DNA from: an uncultured Oxalobacteraceae bacterium | GTDB taxonomy: Bacteria > Pseudomonadota > Gammaproteobacteria > Burkholderiales > Burkholderiaceae | Assembly: GCA_946480015.1 (NCBI GenBank) | Contig: CAMLIL010000124.1 | Coordinates: 1 to 14,008 of the forward strand | DNA length: 14,008 nt | Reading direction: 5' to 3' | In this document: positions 7,089-14,008 of the stretch, piece by piece | Position numbering within the stretch: the first letter of the stretch is position 1 | Layout of the letters: each line of letters begins with the position of its first letter | Program-made: the position numbers and the translations under genes | Notes under the pieces: model-generated | What the model saw: the letters and a program-made list of their open reading frames with translations, nothing else | Told to the model about the DNA's origin: nothing | Database searches by the model: none

Positions 7089-7096
7089 GGCTGACT

Positions 7097-7114
7097 AGGT
7101 TTAACGATAAACCT
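7097..7114. promoter_or_regulatory. LacI-type operator-like palindrome
   Basis: AGGTTTAACGATAAACCT has 7-bp perfect arms around ACGA, with CG at the exact centre. The form TTTAnCGnTAAA closely resembles classical LacI/GalR-family operators. It lies 187 bp upstream of lacI and 40 bp upstream of the transposase start. A second palindrome, ATTTGCAAAT (7132-7141), follows immediately before the transposase ribosome binding site. Binding by the adjacent LacI protein is inferred; a transposon-borne role is the alternative. Confidence 0.4.
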
Positions 7115-7153
7115 CCCGATGTCCGGGGCTTATTTGCAAATGGGAGACTAACC

Positions 7154-8665
7154 ATGCCGCGTCGCTCGCTACTGTCTGCCGCCGAACAGGCCACCCTGCT
7201 TGCCATGCCGGAAAGCAAAGAGGACCTGCTGCGCTTCTATACGTTCAACGAGTCGGACATGGCGCTGATCCGGCGGCGCCGGGGCGATGCCAATCGCATC
7301 GGTTTTGCCGTGCAACTGGCCATGCTGCGCTATCCAGGCCATGCCCTCGGAACCGGCGCGCGGATTCCCCAGGCGGTCATCGAATGGATAGGCGGGCAGG
7401 CAGGCGTAGCAGCCAGTGCCTGGGCGCGCTATGGCGCGCGCGAAGAGACACGGCGCGAACATTCCCAGGAATTGCGCGCCTACCTCGGCTTGTCCACCTT
7501 CGGCCTGTCGGACTTCCGCTTTCTGGTGCGCGCGCTGACCGGCCCCGCCGCCCACACGGACGATCCGCTGGTACTGGCCGGACAGGCCATGGCGATGCTG
7601 CGCCAGCGCGGCACCATCGCGCCTGCCATGAGCGTGATCGACCGCGCTTGCGCGGAAGCGCTCGCCCGCGCCAGCCGGCGCACCTGCACGGCGCTGGTGG
7701 CATCCTTGAGCGAACGCCATCGTCAACTCGTCGACGGCCTGTTGCAGATGAGGCCCGACAGCAATCTGACCTGGCTGACGTGGCTGCGCCAGTCGCCGCC
7801 GAAGCCGACGGCGCGCTGCATGCTCGAGCATATTGAACGTCTGAAGACGCTGCGCGCCTTGGGGCTGCCGCATGGCACCGGCAAGGTCCAGCAGAGCCGG
7901 CTGCAGAAGCTCGCCCGTGCGGGCGCGCATATCCCGGCCGCCGGCTTCGCCAAATTCGACAGCGATCGGCGTTACGCTACGCTGCTTGCCGTGCTGTTGG
8001 AGCGGATGGCCACCATCACCGACCAGATCGTCGAGCTGCACGAGCGCATTCTGGTCGATCTGTTCACCAGCGCTGAGATCAAATATGCCGCCATGGAGGC
8101 GGTCGACGCCGGCGACGATTGCGCGCGCGGCCAGTCCGTGCCGGCATCGTTCGGCCAGCTGCGCCTGGTGAGCAGGCACTTCAGCACGCTGCGCGGCTAC
8201 GCGCCGGCGTTGCTGGATGTCCTGGCGCTGCATGCCAGGCCGGCTGCCCGCGACCTGCTGGAGGCCATCGAGGTGCTGCGCAGCATGAACGCGAGCAATG
8301 CACTGAAAGTGCCAGCCCATGCGCCAAACACCTTCATCAAGCCGGAGTGGCGGCCGCTGCTGACCGGCCAGGCCGGCATCGATCGCCGCCTGTACGAAAT
8401 TTGCGCGCTGGACGAATTGAAAAATGCGCTGCGCTGTGGCGATATCTGGGTCGAGGGCGCGCAGCGATTCAAGAATGCCGACGCGCGCCGCTTGCCCGTC
8501 AAAAAAATCAGCGTACTTCAGCGGGCCAGTGAACCGCCGCTTGCCGCTGGCGCCGCGCGCGAGCGCTATCTGCGCGATCGGCTGGCGCTGCTTGAACATC
8601 AGCTCGGCAATGTCCGCCGCTACGCTCGTTCAGCCGGTGTCCTGGTGCACCGGAAAATCCAGTAA
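7154..8665 (+). pseudogene. Truncated Tn3-family transposase (TnpA N-terminal half)
   Basis: This encodes the N-terminal half of a Tn3-family transposase. MPRRSLLSAAEQATLLAMPESKEDLLRFYTFNESDMALIRRRRGDANRIGFAVQLAMLRYPG is the DUF4158-type opening (quoted here by its ends: MPRRSLLSAAEQ to AMLRYPG, residues 1-56). The helical middle follows, with NALRCGDIWVEGAQRFKNAD and RYLRDRLALLEHQL (about 472-486). Full-length TnpA is about 950-1000 residues, whereas this stops at 503. The last ~17 residues no longer look like the family, and the entire DDE catalytic domain is missing. Neither alternative frame downstream resumes the family sequence. The start has GGGAGA 7 nt upstream. No second transposon gene (resolvase) or convincing 38-bp terminal repeat is visible. 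It cannot transpose by itself. It sits between lacI and the GH43-GH2 operon, apparently as a decayed insertion. Confidence 0.85.
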
Positions 8666-8707
8666 GAACATGGTCTCGGTCTCTTCCTGTCAGCAATGGC
8701 AGTTTTT

Positions 8708-8731
8708 GGCAGCTTCGGCTGCCTTTTTTTT
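8708..8731 (+). terminator. Rho-independent terminator
   Basis: GGCAGC-TTCG-GCTGCC, a perfect 6-bp stem with a stable TTCG tetraloop, is followed by eight T. It lies 42 nt after the transposase remnant and 52 bp before the promoter module of the glycosidase operon, so it isolates that promoter from upstream transcription. Confidence 0.85.
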
Positions 8732-8783
8732 GACCTGATGCGCCGGCAACCGGCCCTTCCCCAGCCATAAGCCGGACAGGCGG

Positions 8784-8891
8784 TTAGCGTACGATTTTTT
8801 CTGTTTTCAGCGCCACCTCGGCGGCATCTGAAAAGCGATATCGCACGCCGAATTAATTGGATTGGAACTTACTATTTTTGTGCCATATATT
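8784..8891 (+). promoter_or_regulatory. GH43-GH2 operon promoter module (copy B of the shared module)
   Basis: The core is TTGGAA at 8862-8867, an 18-bp spacer, and TATATT at 8886-8891. Upstream are TTAGCGTACG (8784-8793), CTGTTTTC (8801-8808) and the perfect palindrome GCGATATCGC (8835-8844). These match copy A before the receptor gene, with one single-base length difference upstream of the -35 and identical spacing from the -35 to the start codon. CRP-like or LacI sites were not recognisable with confidence. Confidence 0.75.
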
Positions 8892-8975
8892 GCGCCCACG
8901 CTGCGGGCAATGACCCATGCGCTTATCGCCCACACGACAGCGTTTCCCATAACAGGACCCGATCAGGAGATGTCC

Positions 8976-10367
8976 ATGAAGAAGTACGCATACGGATTCG
9001 TATTGCTGTTTGCATTGGTGGCTCAGGCACGCGCTCAAGTGACCGTGAGCGACAGCGTGCAATTCAAAATCAAGAACGTCAATAGCGGATTGGTTCTGGC
9101 TATTCCCGGCGCAAGCCAGAGCGCTGGAACCGGTGTGATTCAATGGAGCGACACCGGTAGCGCCGAACAGCTGTGGCATTTCATCCCGATGGGCAGTGGC
9201 CAGTACAACATTGAGAACATGGCGACGCACCAGTTGATGGGGGTGTCGAGCGGCTCGAAATCCAATGGTGCACAGATCGTGCAATGGGCCGATAACGGCA
9301 CCGCCGATCACCTTTGGACAATCACCCAGGCGTCCAGTGGCAACTACCTGATCAAGAACGTCAACAGCGGCTTGTACCTCGATGTCTATCAGGGAAGCAA
9401 ATCGACGGCTGCGACCATCGATCAATGGAGTGCGTCCGGTTGCCTTTGCCAGGAATGGCAACTGGTGAGCACCGGCACCGATCCCTATCCATTGCCAGGA
9501 ACAGTGAGCGGTAGCGGTACGCGCGTACACGACCCCTTCATGATGAGAGACTCGGGGGGAACCTACTGGCTTTACGGAACCAACAATACGATCGCCTCGT
9601 CCAGCGACCGCATCAATTTCGCCAGTGCCGGCAGCGCCCTGAACCCCGTGCCTTCCTGGACAACGACGTACACCAAGGGCGGCACCCTGTGGGCGCCCAA
9701 TCTGGTGTACATGAATAACCAGTACTACCAATACTACTCAACTTCCAGCTTCGGATCGCAGACCTCGGCAATCGGCCTCGCCACGGCGCCGACCCCGAAC
9801 AGCACCGCCTGGACGGACAAAGGCATTGTGATTTCGTCGAGCGCCTCGAGTCCCTACAATGCGATCGACCCGAGCATCCTTCAGGACCAGAGCGGTGGCT
9901 GGTGGATGTCGTATGGATCGTGGTGGAATGGCCTGTACATGATCAAACTGGACCCATCGACCGGCAAGCAATCAACGGCCAATACCACCATCTATCATCT
10001 GGCCCAGCGAGCGAAGGGCTTGGAAGGTTCTTACCTGTACTACTACAACGGGTACTACTATCTCTTCGCTTCGATCAATAACTGCTGCAGCGGCGCCAAC
10101 AGCACGTATCGCATCATCGTGGGCCGTTCCAGCTCGGTTACCGGGCCTTACCTGGATCGAGGCGGTCTCAACATGCTCAACGGGGGCGGCACCATCGTCT
10201 TGAGCGCGCACGGCAACATTAAAGGTCCGGGCGGCCAGAGCCTGATGACCGACAGCGATGGTCCCTTGATGGTGTACCACTACTACGATGGCAACAATAA
10301 CGGCAATGAAACGCTGGGAGTCAACCGCGTTGGCTTTACCGCGGATGGCTGGCCCTATGTTTATTAA
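8976..10367 (+). CDS. Secreted ricin-lectin / GH43 endo-alpha-1,5-L-arabinanase-like enzyme
   Basis: A 463-residue exported glycosidase. I start it at ATG 8976, 6 nt after CAGGAG; ATG 8970 abuts the ribosome binding site, and the longer TTG start at 8862 overlaps the -35 box. The signal peptide covers residues 1-20 (cleavage ARA/Q). Residues ~28-165 form a ricin-type beta-trefoil with three repeats marked by EQLWHF, DHLWTI and QEWQL, likely a carbohydrate-binding module. Residues ~180-463 are a GH43 five-bladed propeller. The expected acidic residues are present: Asp186 in VHDPF (base), Asp298 in AIDPSI (pKa modulator) and Glu350 in GLEGSY (acid), plus SINNCCSG and His412 in LSAHGN, as in arabinan endo-1,5-alpha-L-arabinosidases. 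It would cut arabinan outside the cytoplasm. It is 17 nt upstream of the GH2 gene and clearly in an operon with it. Confidence 0.93.
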   Translation: MKKYAYGFVLLFALVAQARAQVTVSDSVQFKIKNVNSGLVLAIPGASQSAGTGVIQWSDTGSAEQLWHFIPMGSGQYNIENMATHQLMGVSSGSKSNGAQIVQWADNGTADHLWTITQASSGNYLIKNVNSGLYLDVYQGSKSTAATIDQWSASGCLCQEWQLVSTGTDPYPLPGTVSGSGTRVHDPFMMRDSGGTYWLYGTNNTIASSSDRINFASAGSALNPVPSWTTTYTKGGTLWAPNLVYMNNQYYQYYSTSSFGSQTSAIGLATAPTPNSTAWTDKGIVISSSASSPYNAIDPSILQDQSGGWWMSYGSWWNGLYMIKLDPSTGKQSTANTTIYHLAQRAKGLEGSYLYYYNGYYYLFASINNCCSGANSTYRIIVGRSSSVTGPYLDRGGLNMLNGGGTIVLSAHGNIKGPGGQSLMTDSDGPLMVYHYYDGNNNGNETLGVNRVGFTADGWPYVY

Positions 10368-10384
10368 GATTGGAGAGACATTCA

Positions 10385-12862
10385 ATGAAGCTCGATAGGT
10401 ATACGTTTTTTAGTCGGCGGCTCTTCTGCCGTCAATTTTTGTTCGCCGTGCTGGCCGGCCTGCTGTTCCTGCCGGCGCACGCGGAAAGCGGACGCGAACG
10501 GCTGTCGCTCGATCGCGGCTGGCTGTTCCATCTCGGCGACGTTCCGTTTCACGTTCCCGCCACCCAGGACGAGACCTATTATGCGACCAAGGCCGGCCTT
10601 GCATCCGGCGCCGCTGCAGTCAAGTACGACGATACCGCATGGCGCAAGCTCGACCTGCCGCACGATTGGCAGATCGAACAGCCGTTCGATCCCAAGGCCA
10701 ACGTGGCACAGGGATTTCGTCAGCGCGGCATCGGCTGGTACCGGCGCTACCTGGCCGTGCCGGAGAGCGACCGCGGGCGCCACGTCGAGCTTGAGCTCGG
10801 CGCCATCGCCACGCATGCCACTGTCTGGGTGAACGGCAACCTCGTCAATCACAACTGGTCCGGCTATAACGAGCTTCGCATCGACATCACGCCCTACCTG
10901 CAGTATGGGGACAAGAATCCCAACGTCATCGCGATCCGGGCCGATGCCAATGCGATGGAAGGCTGGTGGTATGAAGGCGCCGGCATGTACCGCCACACCT
11001 GGCTGGTCAAGACCGATGCCGTGCACGTCGTGCCGGACGGCGTGCGCGTCACGCCGCGCCAGGTCGATGCGCTCACCTGGGAAATCCCGGCTACGGTCAC
11101 GCTCGACAACGATGGCAAACAGGCCGCGCGCGTCGACGTCGAGGTGCTCGTCACCGGCCCCGACGGCAAGCAGGTGGCGCGCCGCAGCACGTCGATCGAT
11201 GTTCCGGTGCTGACGCAGGTCAGCGCGTCCTTGCCGTTGACGATACGCCGTCCGTCGCTGTGGTCGCTCGACAAAACGACGCTTTACCACGTCACCGCAA
11301 CCGTGCGCCGCGACGGCAAGACCATCGACCGGCTTGCTCTCGACACCGGCTTTCGCACGCTGCGCTTCGATGCCGCGCAAGGCTTTTTCCTGAATGGTAA
11401 GCACGTCAAGTTGCAAGGCGTCTGTCTGCACCAGGATCATGCCGGCGTCGGCGTCGCCGTTCCCATTTCGATCTGGGAATATCGCCTGCGCCGCCTGAAG
11501 GAACTGGGCGTGAACGCGATCCGCTTCTCGCATAACGCGATCGCATCGGAGGTGCTGGACATGGCCGACCGCATGGGTTTCCTGGTGATGGCCGAAAATC
11601 GCAACTTCAATCCGTCGCCGGATTACATGAAGCAGTTCGAGTGGATGCTCAAGCGCGACCGCCATCATCCCTCGGTGATTCTGTGGTCGGTGTTCAATGA
11701 GGAGCCGGTGCAGGCGACCGAGGTCGGTTACGAAATGGCGCGGCGCATGGTGGCCGTGGCCAAGGCGCTCGACGGGACCCGGCCAACCACCGCCGCCATG
11801 AGCAATGGCCTGCTGACGCCGCTGAACGTGTCGCACGCGGTCGATGTCGTTGGCGCCAATTACCAGATACCCGAGTACGACAAATTCCATGCGGCCCATC
11901 CGGACAAGCCGTTCACGAGCTCGGAAGATACGTCGGCGTTCATGACGCGCGGCGAATTCGCGACCGACAAGGCGCGGCATATCGAGACCAGCTACGACGT
12001 CGAAGCTCCAGCCTGGGGTAATACCCATCGCGACGCCTGGCAGGCGATCGGCACGCGCGACTTCGTCGCCGGCGGCTTCGTCTGGACCGGCTTCGACTAT
12101 CACGGCGAATCGTGGCCGTATGCGTCGTGGCCTTCGGTCAGTTCGTTTTTCGGCATCATGGACCTGAACGGTTTTCCAAAGGCGGCGTACTACATGCACC
12201 AGGTCCAATGGATCAAGGACCGCCCGCTGGTCTACATTGCGCCGCACTGGAACTGGGCCGGCAAGGAGGGCCAGGAAATTGTGGTGAGGGTGATGGCCAA
12301 CGTCGAGCGCGTGAAACTCTTGCTCAATGGCCGCGAGATCGGCGAGCAAAAGGTCGACAACTACCGCATGAACGACTTCAAGGTGAAATATGAAGCTGGC
12401 AAGCTGGAGGCGATCGCTTACACCGGCGGCAAGGAAGTGGCGCGCACGAGTGTCGAGACCACCGGCCAGGCTGTCGCGCTGGAACTGGTGCCGGACCGCG
12501 CAGCGCTCGCCGGCGACGGCCGCGACGCCATGCCGGTCACCGTGCGTGCACTCGATGCGCAAGGCAGGGCGGTGCCGCTCGCGAACGACGAGGTGAGCTT
12601 CGAGATCGTTGGTGCCGGCAAGTCCATTGGCCACGGCAATGGCGACCCGAATTCGCACGAAGACGAGAAGGGCAAGACGCGCAAGCTGTTCAATGGCCTG
12701 GCGCAGCTGATCGTGCAGAGCAACTGGGACAGCAGCGGCGCGATCGAAGTGCGCGCCACCGCACAGGGCCTGCAGCCCGCGACCCTGACGATTCCTGTCA
12801 AGGCCGTGCCGGCGGTATCCTACGTGGCCGCTGCCTCGGCGCCGAAAGCCGAGAAGCCGTAA
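10385..12862 (+). CDS. Exported GH2 beta-galactosidase-like glycoside hydrolase, possible Tat signal
   Basis: An 825-residue GH2 enzyme starting at ATG 10385, with GGAGAG 7 nt upstream. The N-terminus has SRRLFCR (10-16), resembling the twin-arginine SRRxFLK motif, then a hydrophobic run and cleavage after AHA33. Domains: sugar-binding jelly roll (~38-215, LDLPHDWQIEQPF, GIGWYRRYL), Ig-like (~220-325), TIM barrel (~333-605), DUF4982-like (~612-680) and a GH2 C-terminal domain-5-like segment (~690-805, GHGNGDPNSHE). Catalytic residues are present: acid/base Glu439 in WSVFNEE and nucleophile Glu514 in TSSEDTSAF, with VWTGFDYHGE downstream. The architecture fits beta-galactosidases of the GalA/GalB kind; beta-glucuronidase or another GH2 activity cannot be excluded. 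As the second gene of the GH43 operon it probably removes galactosyl units from arabinogalactan fragments in the periplasm. The substrate is inferred. Confidence 0.93.
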   Translation: MKLDRYTFFSRRLFCRQFLFAVLAGLLFLPAHAESGRERLSLDRGWLFHLGDVPFHVPATQDETYYATKAGLASGAAAVKYDDTAWRKLDLPHDWQIEQPFDPKANVAQGFRQRGIGWYRRYLAVPESDRGRHVELELGAIATHATVWVNGNLVNHNWSGYNELRIDITPYLQYGDKNPNVIAIRADANAMEGWWYEGAGMYRHTWLVKTDAVHVVPDGVRVTPRQVDALTWEIPATVTLDNDGKQAARVDVEVLVTGPDGKQVARRSTSIDVPVLTQVSASLPLTIRRPSLWSLDKTTLYHVTATVRRDGKTIDRLALDTGFRTLRFDAAQGFFLNGKHVKLQGVCLHQDHAGVGVAVPISIWEYRLRRLKELGVNAIRFSHNAIASEVLDMADRMGFLVMAENRNFNPSPDYMKQFEWMLKRDRHHPSVILWSVFNEEPVQATEVGYEMARRMVAVAKALDGTRPTTAAMSNGLLTPLNVSHAVDVVGANYQIPEYDKFHAAHPDKPFTSSEDTSAFMTRGEFATDKARHIETSYDVEAPAWGNTHRDAWQAIGTRDFVAGGFVWTGFDYHGESWPYASWPSVSSFFGIMDLNGFPKAAYYMHQVQWIKDRPLVYIAPHWNWAGKEGQEIVVRVMANVERVKLLLNGREIGEQKVDNYRMNDFKVKYEAGKLEAIAYTGGKEVARTSVETTGQAVALELVPDRAALAGDGRDAMPVTVRALDAQGRAVPLANDEVSFEIVGAGKSIGHGNGDPNSHEDEKGKTRKLFNGLAQLIVQSNWDSSGAIEVRATAQGLQPATLTIPVKAVPAVSYVAAASAPKAEKP

Positions 12863-12874
12863 AACGGCTGTTTT
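12855..12874 (+). terminator. Terminator overlapping the GH2 stop codon
   Basis: AGCCGT-AAA-ACGGCT (12855-12869) forms a 6-bp stem with a 3-nt loop followed by GTTTT. The TAA stop lies in the loop. It probably ends the GH43-GH2 transcript, helped by the larger hairpin downstream. Confidence 0.55.
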
Positions 12875-12883
12875 CCCATCCTC

Positions 12884-12920
12884 GGCGCCGGCGGCAAGCT
12901 TTCAGCTTCCTGCCGGCGCC
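12884..12920. terminator. Long hairpin between convergent genes
   Basis: GGCGCCGGC (12884-12892) pairs with GCCGGCGCC (12912-12920). The stem continues through a G-T and a G-C pair, skips a C/C mismatch, and closes with AAGCT/AGCTT around a TTC loop. The gene ends on both sides face it. No T-run follows on either strand, so it may act mainly as a transcript-end stabiliser or a bidirectional block. Confidence 0.55.
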
Positions 12921-12937
12921 GTGACTTGTCCCGGAAT

Positions 12938-13711
12938 TCAGGGTGTCCCGGATTCCGATGACAAAGTAACATCCGGCATGCCGAAAATCTGCCGGTATGC
13001 CGCGTACAGCGCGCACTGCAGCAGCAGCACGAACAGCAGCACGATCCAGACCACCAGCACGCGGGCGGCGTTGCCGCCGCCGAGAATGGCGGTGACCACC
13101 ATAAAGACCGCGAAGAACAGGCCGAACCAGCTCAGCAGCAGGGTGGCGAAGGCGCGCTTGGCGCCCAGCACGGCAAAGACGCTGTAAAAGCTGGCCTTGA
13201 ACGGCGCCATTTTCTGCCAGTGGGTCAGCGGTGCGGCAAAGCTGAGCAGGATCAGCGCCAGGCTTTGCAGCGTAAGTATCCCCAGCATGGCCAGCACGTC
13301 GGAGGCGGCGAGAGTCGGTGGCCGGTTCGGATCGATCGGCCCGGCAACCTGTTGCAGGAAGCCGGGATTGACCGTGCTGTGGGTCAGCAGGGTGAGGATG
13401 ATCGAGATCGCCAGATACACCAGCCCCAGCTTGCACAGCGCAACCACGCCCGGCATGCGGAAACCGGTGGCCAGCACCGACAGCCCGGTGCGCTTGCCGT
13501 GATCGATTTCCGCGCAGGCTTGCAGCACGGCCATGCTGAACGAGGGAATCAGGACCATGGTCAGCATCGGGCCGGCAATGGGCACGGCGCTGAGCAGCAG
13601 GCTGGCCAGCAGGTTGGTAAAGAGCAGGATGGTCAGGCTACCCGGCTGGGTGCGGAACAGGCCGAAGCCTGCCTTGAACCATTGCCAACCGGTGCGTGCG
13701 GGTAGGCTCAT
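12938..13711 (-). CDS. BPSS1780-family polytopic membrane protein
   Basis: A 257-residue integral membrane protein with about six hydrophobic segments, including LTILLFTNLLASLLLSAVPI, VALCKLGLVYLAISIILTLL, LGILTLQSLALILLSFAAPL, LLLSWFGLFFAVFMVVTAIL and VLVVWIVLLFVLLLQCALYA. The opening ARTGWQWFKAGFGLFRTQPG, with its W-W-aromatic pattern, and the central FAAPLTHWQKMAPFKASFYSVF match what I recall of the BPSS1780 family found throughout Burkholderiales, commonly beside thrB. Biochemical function is unknown. Its ATG shares an A with the TGA stop of thrB (TGATG), so translation is almost certainly coupled, and the two are one operon reading leftward. Confidence 0.88.
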   Translation of the reverse strand: MSLPARTGWQWFKAGFGLFRTQPGSLTILLFTNLLASLLLSAVPIAGPMLTMVLIPSFSMAVLQACAEIDHGKRTGLSVLATGFRMPGVVALCKLGLVYLAISIILTLLTHSTVNPGFLQQVAGPIDPNRPPTLAASDVLAMLGILTLQSLALILLSFAAPLTHWQKMAPFKASFYSVFAVLGAKRAFATLLLSWFGLFFAVFMVVTAILGGGNAARVLVVWIVLLFVLLLQCALYAAYRQIFGMPDVTLSSESGTP

Positions 13712-14008
13712 CAGAACAGACGCGGGGCGGCGTGATGGATGCGCTCGCGCAGGATGCGTTCGAAATGGGTCGGATCGTGCGGTGTAAGCATTTCGGCTTC
13801 GCGCGGCTGATGGAAATCGTACAGGCGCGACAGCCAGAAGCGCAGCGCCGCGGCGCGCAGCATCGGCTGCCAGGCGGCCTGCTCATTCCCGGTGAACGGC
13901 TGCACCGCGTGATAGGCGTCCAGCATGGCGCGCACGCGCGCCTCGTCCAGCACGCCGCTGTCGAGGTCGATGCACCAGTCGTTGACGGTGACGGCCACGT
14001 CGAACAGC
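13711..14008 (-). CDS. thrB: Homoserine kinase type II, C-terminal part (5' end outside window)
   Basis: The last 99 residues of a homoserine kinase of the aminoglycoside-phosphotransferase/choline-kinase fold, which phosphorylates L-homoserine in threonine synthesis. This is not the GHMP-fold ThrB of E. coli. The frame is open at the window edge ([14 protein letters not shown]), where FDVA-TVNDWC is a conserved stretch after the catalytic loop. The later [37 protein letters not shown] is typical of betaproteobacterial ThrB (quoted by its span, about residues 51-89 of the fragment). The GTG at 13998 is internal. It overlaps the BPSS1780-family gene by one base at TGATG. Confidence 0.93.
   Translation of the reverse strand, partial: LFDVAVTVNDWCIDLDSGVLDEARVRAMLDAYHAVQPFTGNEQAAWQPMLRAAALRFWLSRLYDFHQPREAEMLTPHDPTHFERILRERIHHAAPRLF

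Larger units (their letters stand above)
8666..8975. other. Intergenic region between transposase remnant and GH43
   Basis: This 310-bp stretch holds the terminator at 8708-8731, a small GCCGG-CAA-CCGGC hairpin (8742-8754), the shared promoter module (8784-8891) and an 84-nt untranslated leader region plus spacer ending in the CAGGAG ribosome binding site. I see no gene and no clear transposon terminal repeat in it. Confidence 0.6.

Noticed and set aside
7051..7090. GGGGGAGG at 7050-7057 as the outer end of a Tn3-type terminal inverted repeat
   Set aside because: Tn3-family ends often begin with GGGG, but the following bases do not match the usual repeat, and no inverted partner was found after the transposase (the CCCC near 8758 does not match).
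7169..8599. 476-codon open frame antisense to the transposase remnant
   Set aside because: Shadow of the transposase frame with no family resemblance.
10382..12658. 758-codon open frame antisense to the GH2 gene
   Set aside because: Same reasoning: the sense strand has a complete, motif-confirmed GH2 enzyme, and the antisense product has low-complexity His/Arg/Asp-rich composition.

Overview
The window looks like a piece of the chromosome of a GC-rich betaproteobacterium, most likely Burkholderiales/Oxalobacteraceae (Massilia- or Duganella-like). This rests on protein style and gene order only: a type II (aminoglycoside/choline-kinase fold) homoserine kinase coupled to a BPSS1780-type membrane protein, a UvrD helicase, and a large TIGR01782-style TonB-dependent receptor. 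No rRNA, tRNA or CRISPR was seen.

Layout. (1) 1-1073: 3' end of a UvrD helicase, followed by a possible small membrane protein gene (1093-1317). (2) 1280-2862, minus strand: three small accessory genes reading leftward, a three-helix membrane protein, a RibD-C/dihydrofolate-reductase-like protein and a VOC (glyoxalase-fold) protein. A 9-bp inverted repeat could mask the VOC ribosome binding site. (3) 2863-12862: a carbohydrate-use locus made of a TonB-dependent receptor (3217-5841), a convergent LacI-family repressor (5894-6910), a broken Tn3-family transposase (7154-8665), and a two-gene operon of a ricin-lectin/GH43 arabinanase-like enzyme (8976-10367) and a GH2 beta-galactosidase-like enzyme (10385-12862). 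(4) 12938-14008, minus strand: BPSS1780-family membrane protein, and upstream of it the 3' end of thrB.

How it fits together. The receptor promoter region and the GH43-GH2 promoter region are clearly related over about 110 bp. They share TTAGCGTACG, CTGTTTTC, ATATCGC, a -35 TTGGAA, an 18-bp spacer and a -10 TACATT/TATATT, and each -10 ends exactly 84 nt before its start codon. This strongly suggests one regulon: the receptor imports oligosaccharides, the exported GH43 cuts alpha-1,5-arabinan, and the exported GH2 removes beta-galactosyl (or similar) units. Arabinan or arabinogalactan side chains of pectin are the inferred substrate. The LacI-type protein is the obvious candidate regulator. 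The truncated transposase lies between lacI and the glycosidase operon, so the locus was invaded and then partly decayed, while both promoters kept their matching architecture.

The individual protein families are known. The parts most worth checking are the paired promoter modules, the LacI-style palindromes next to lacI and the transposase, and the inverted repeats described below.
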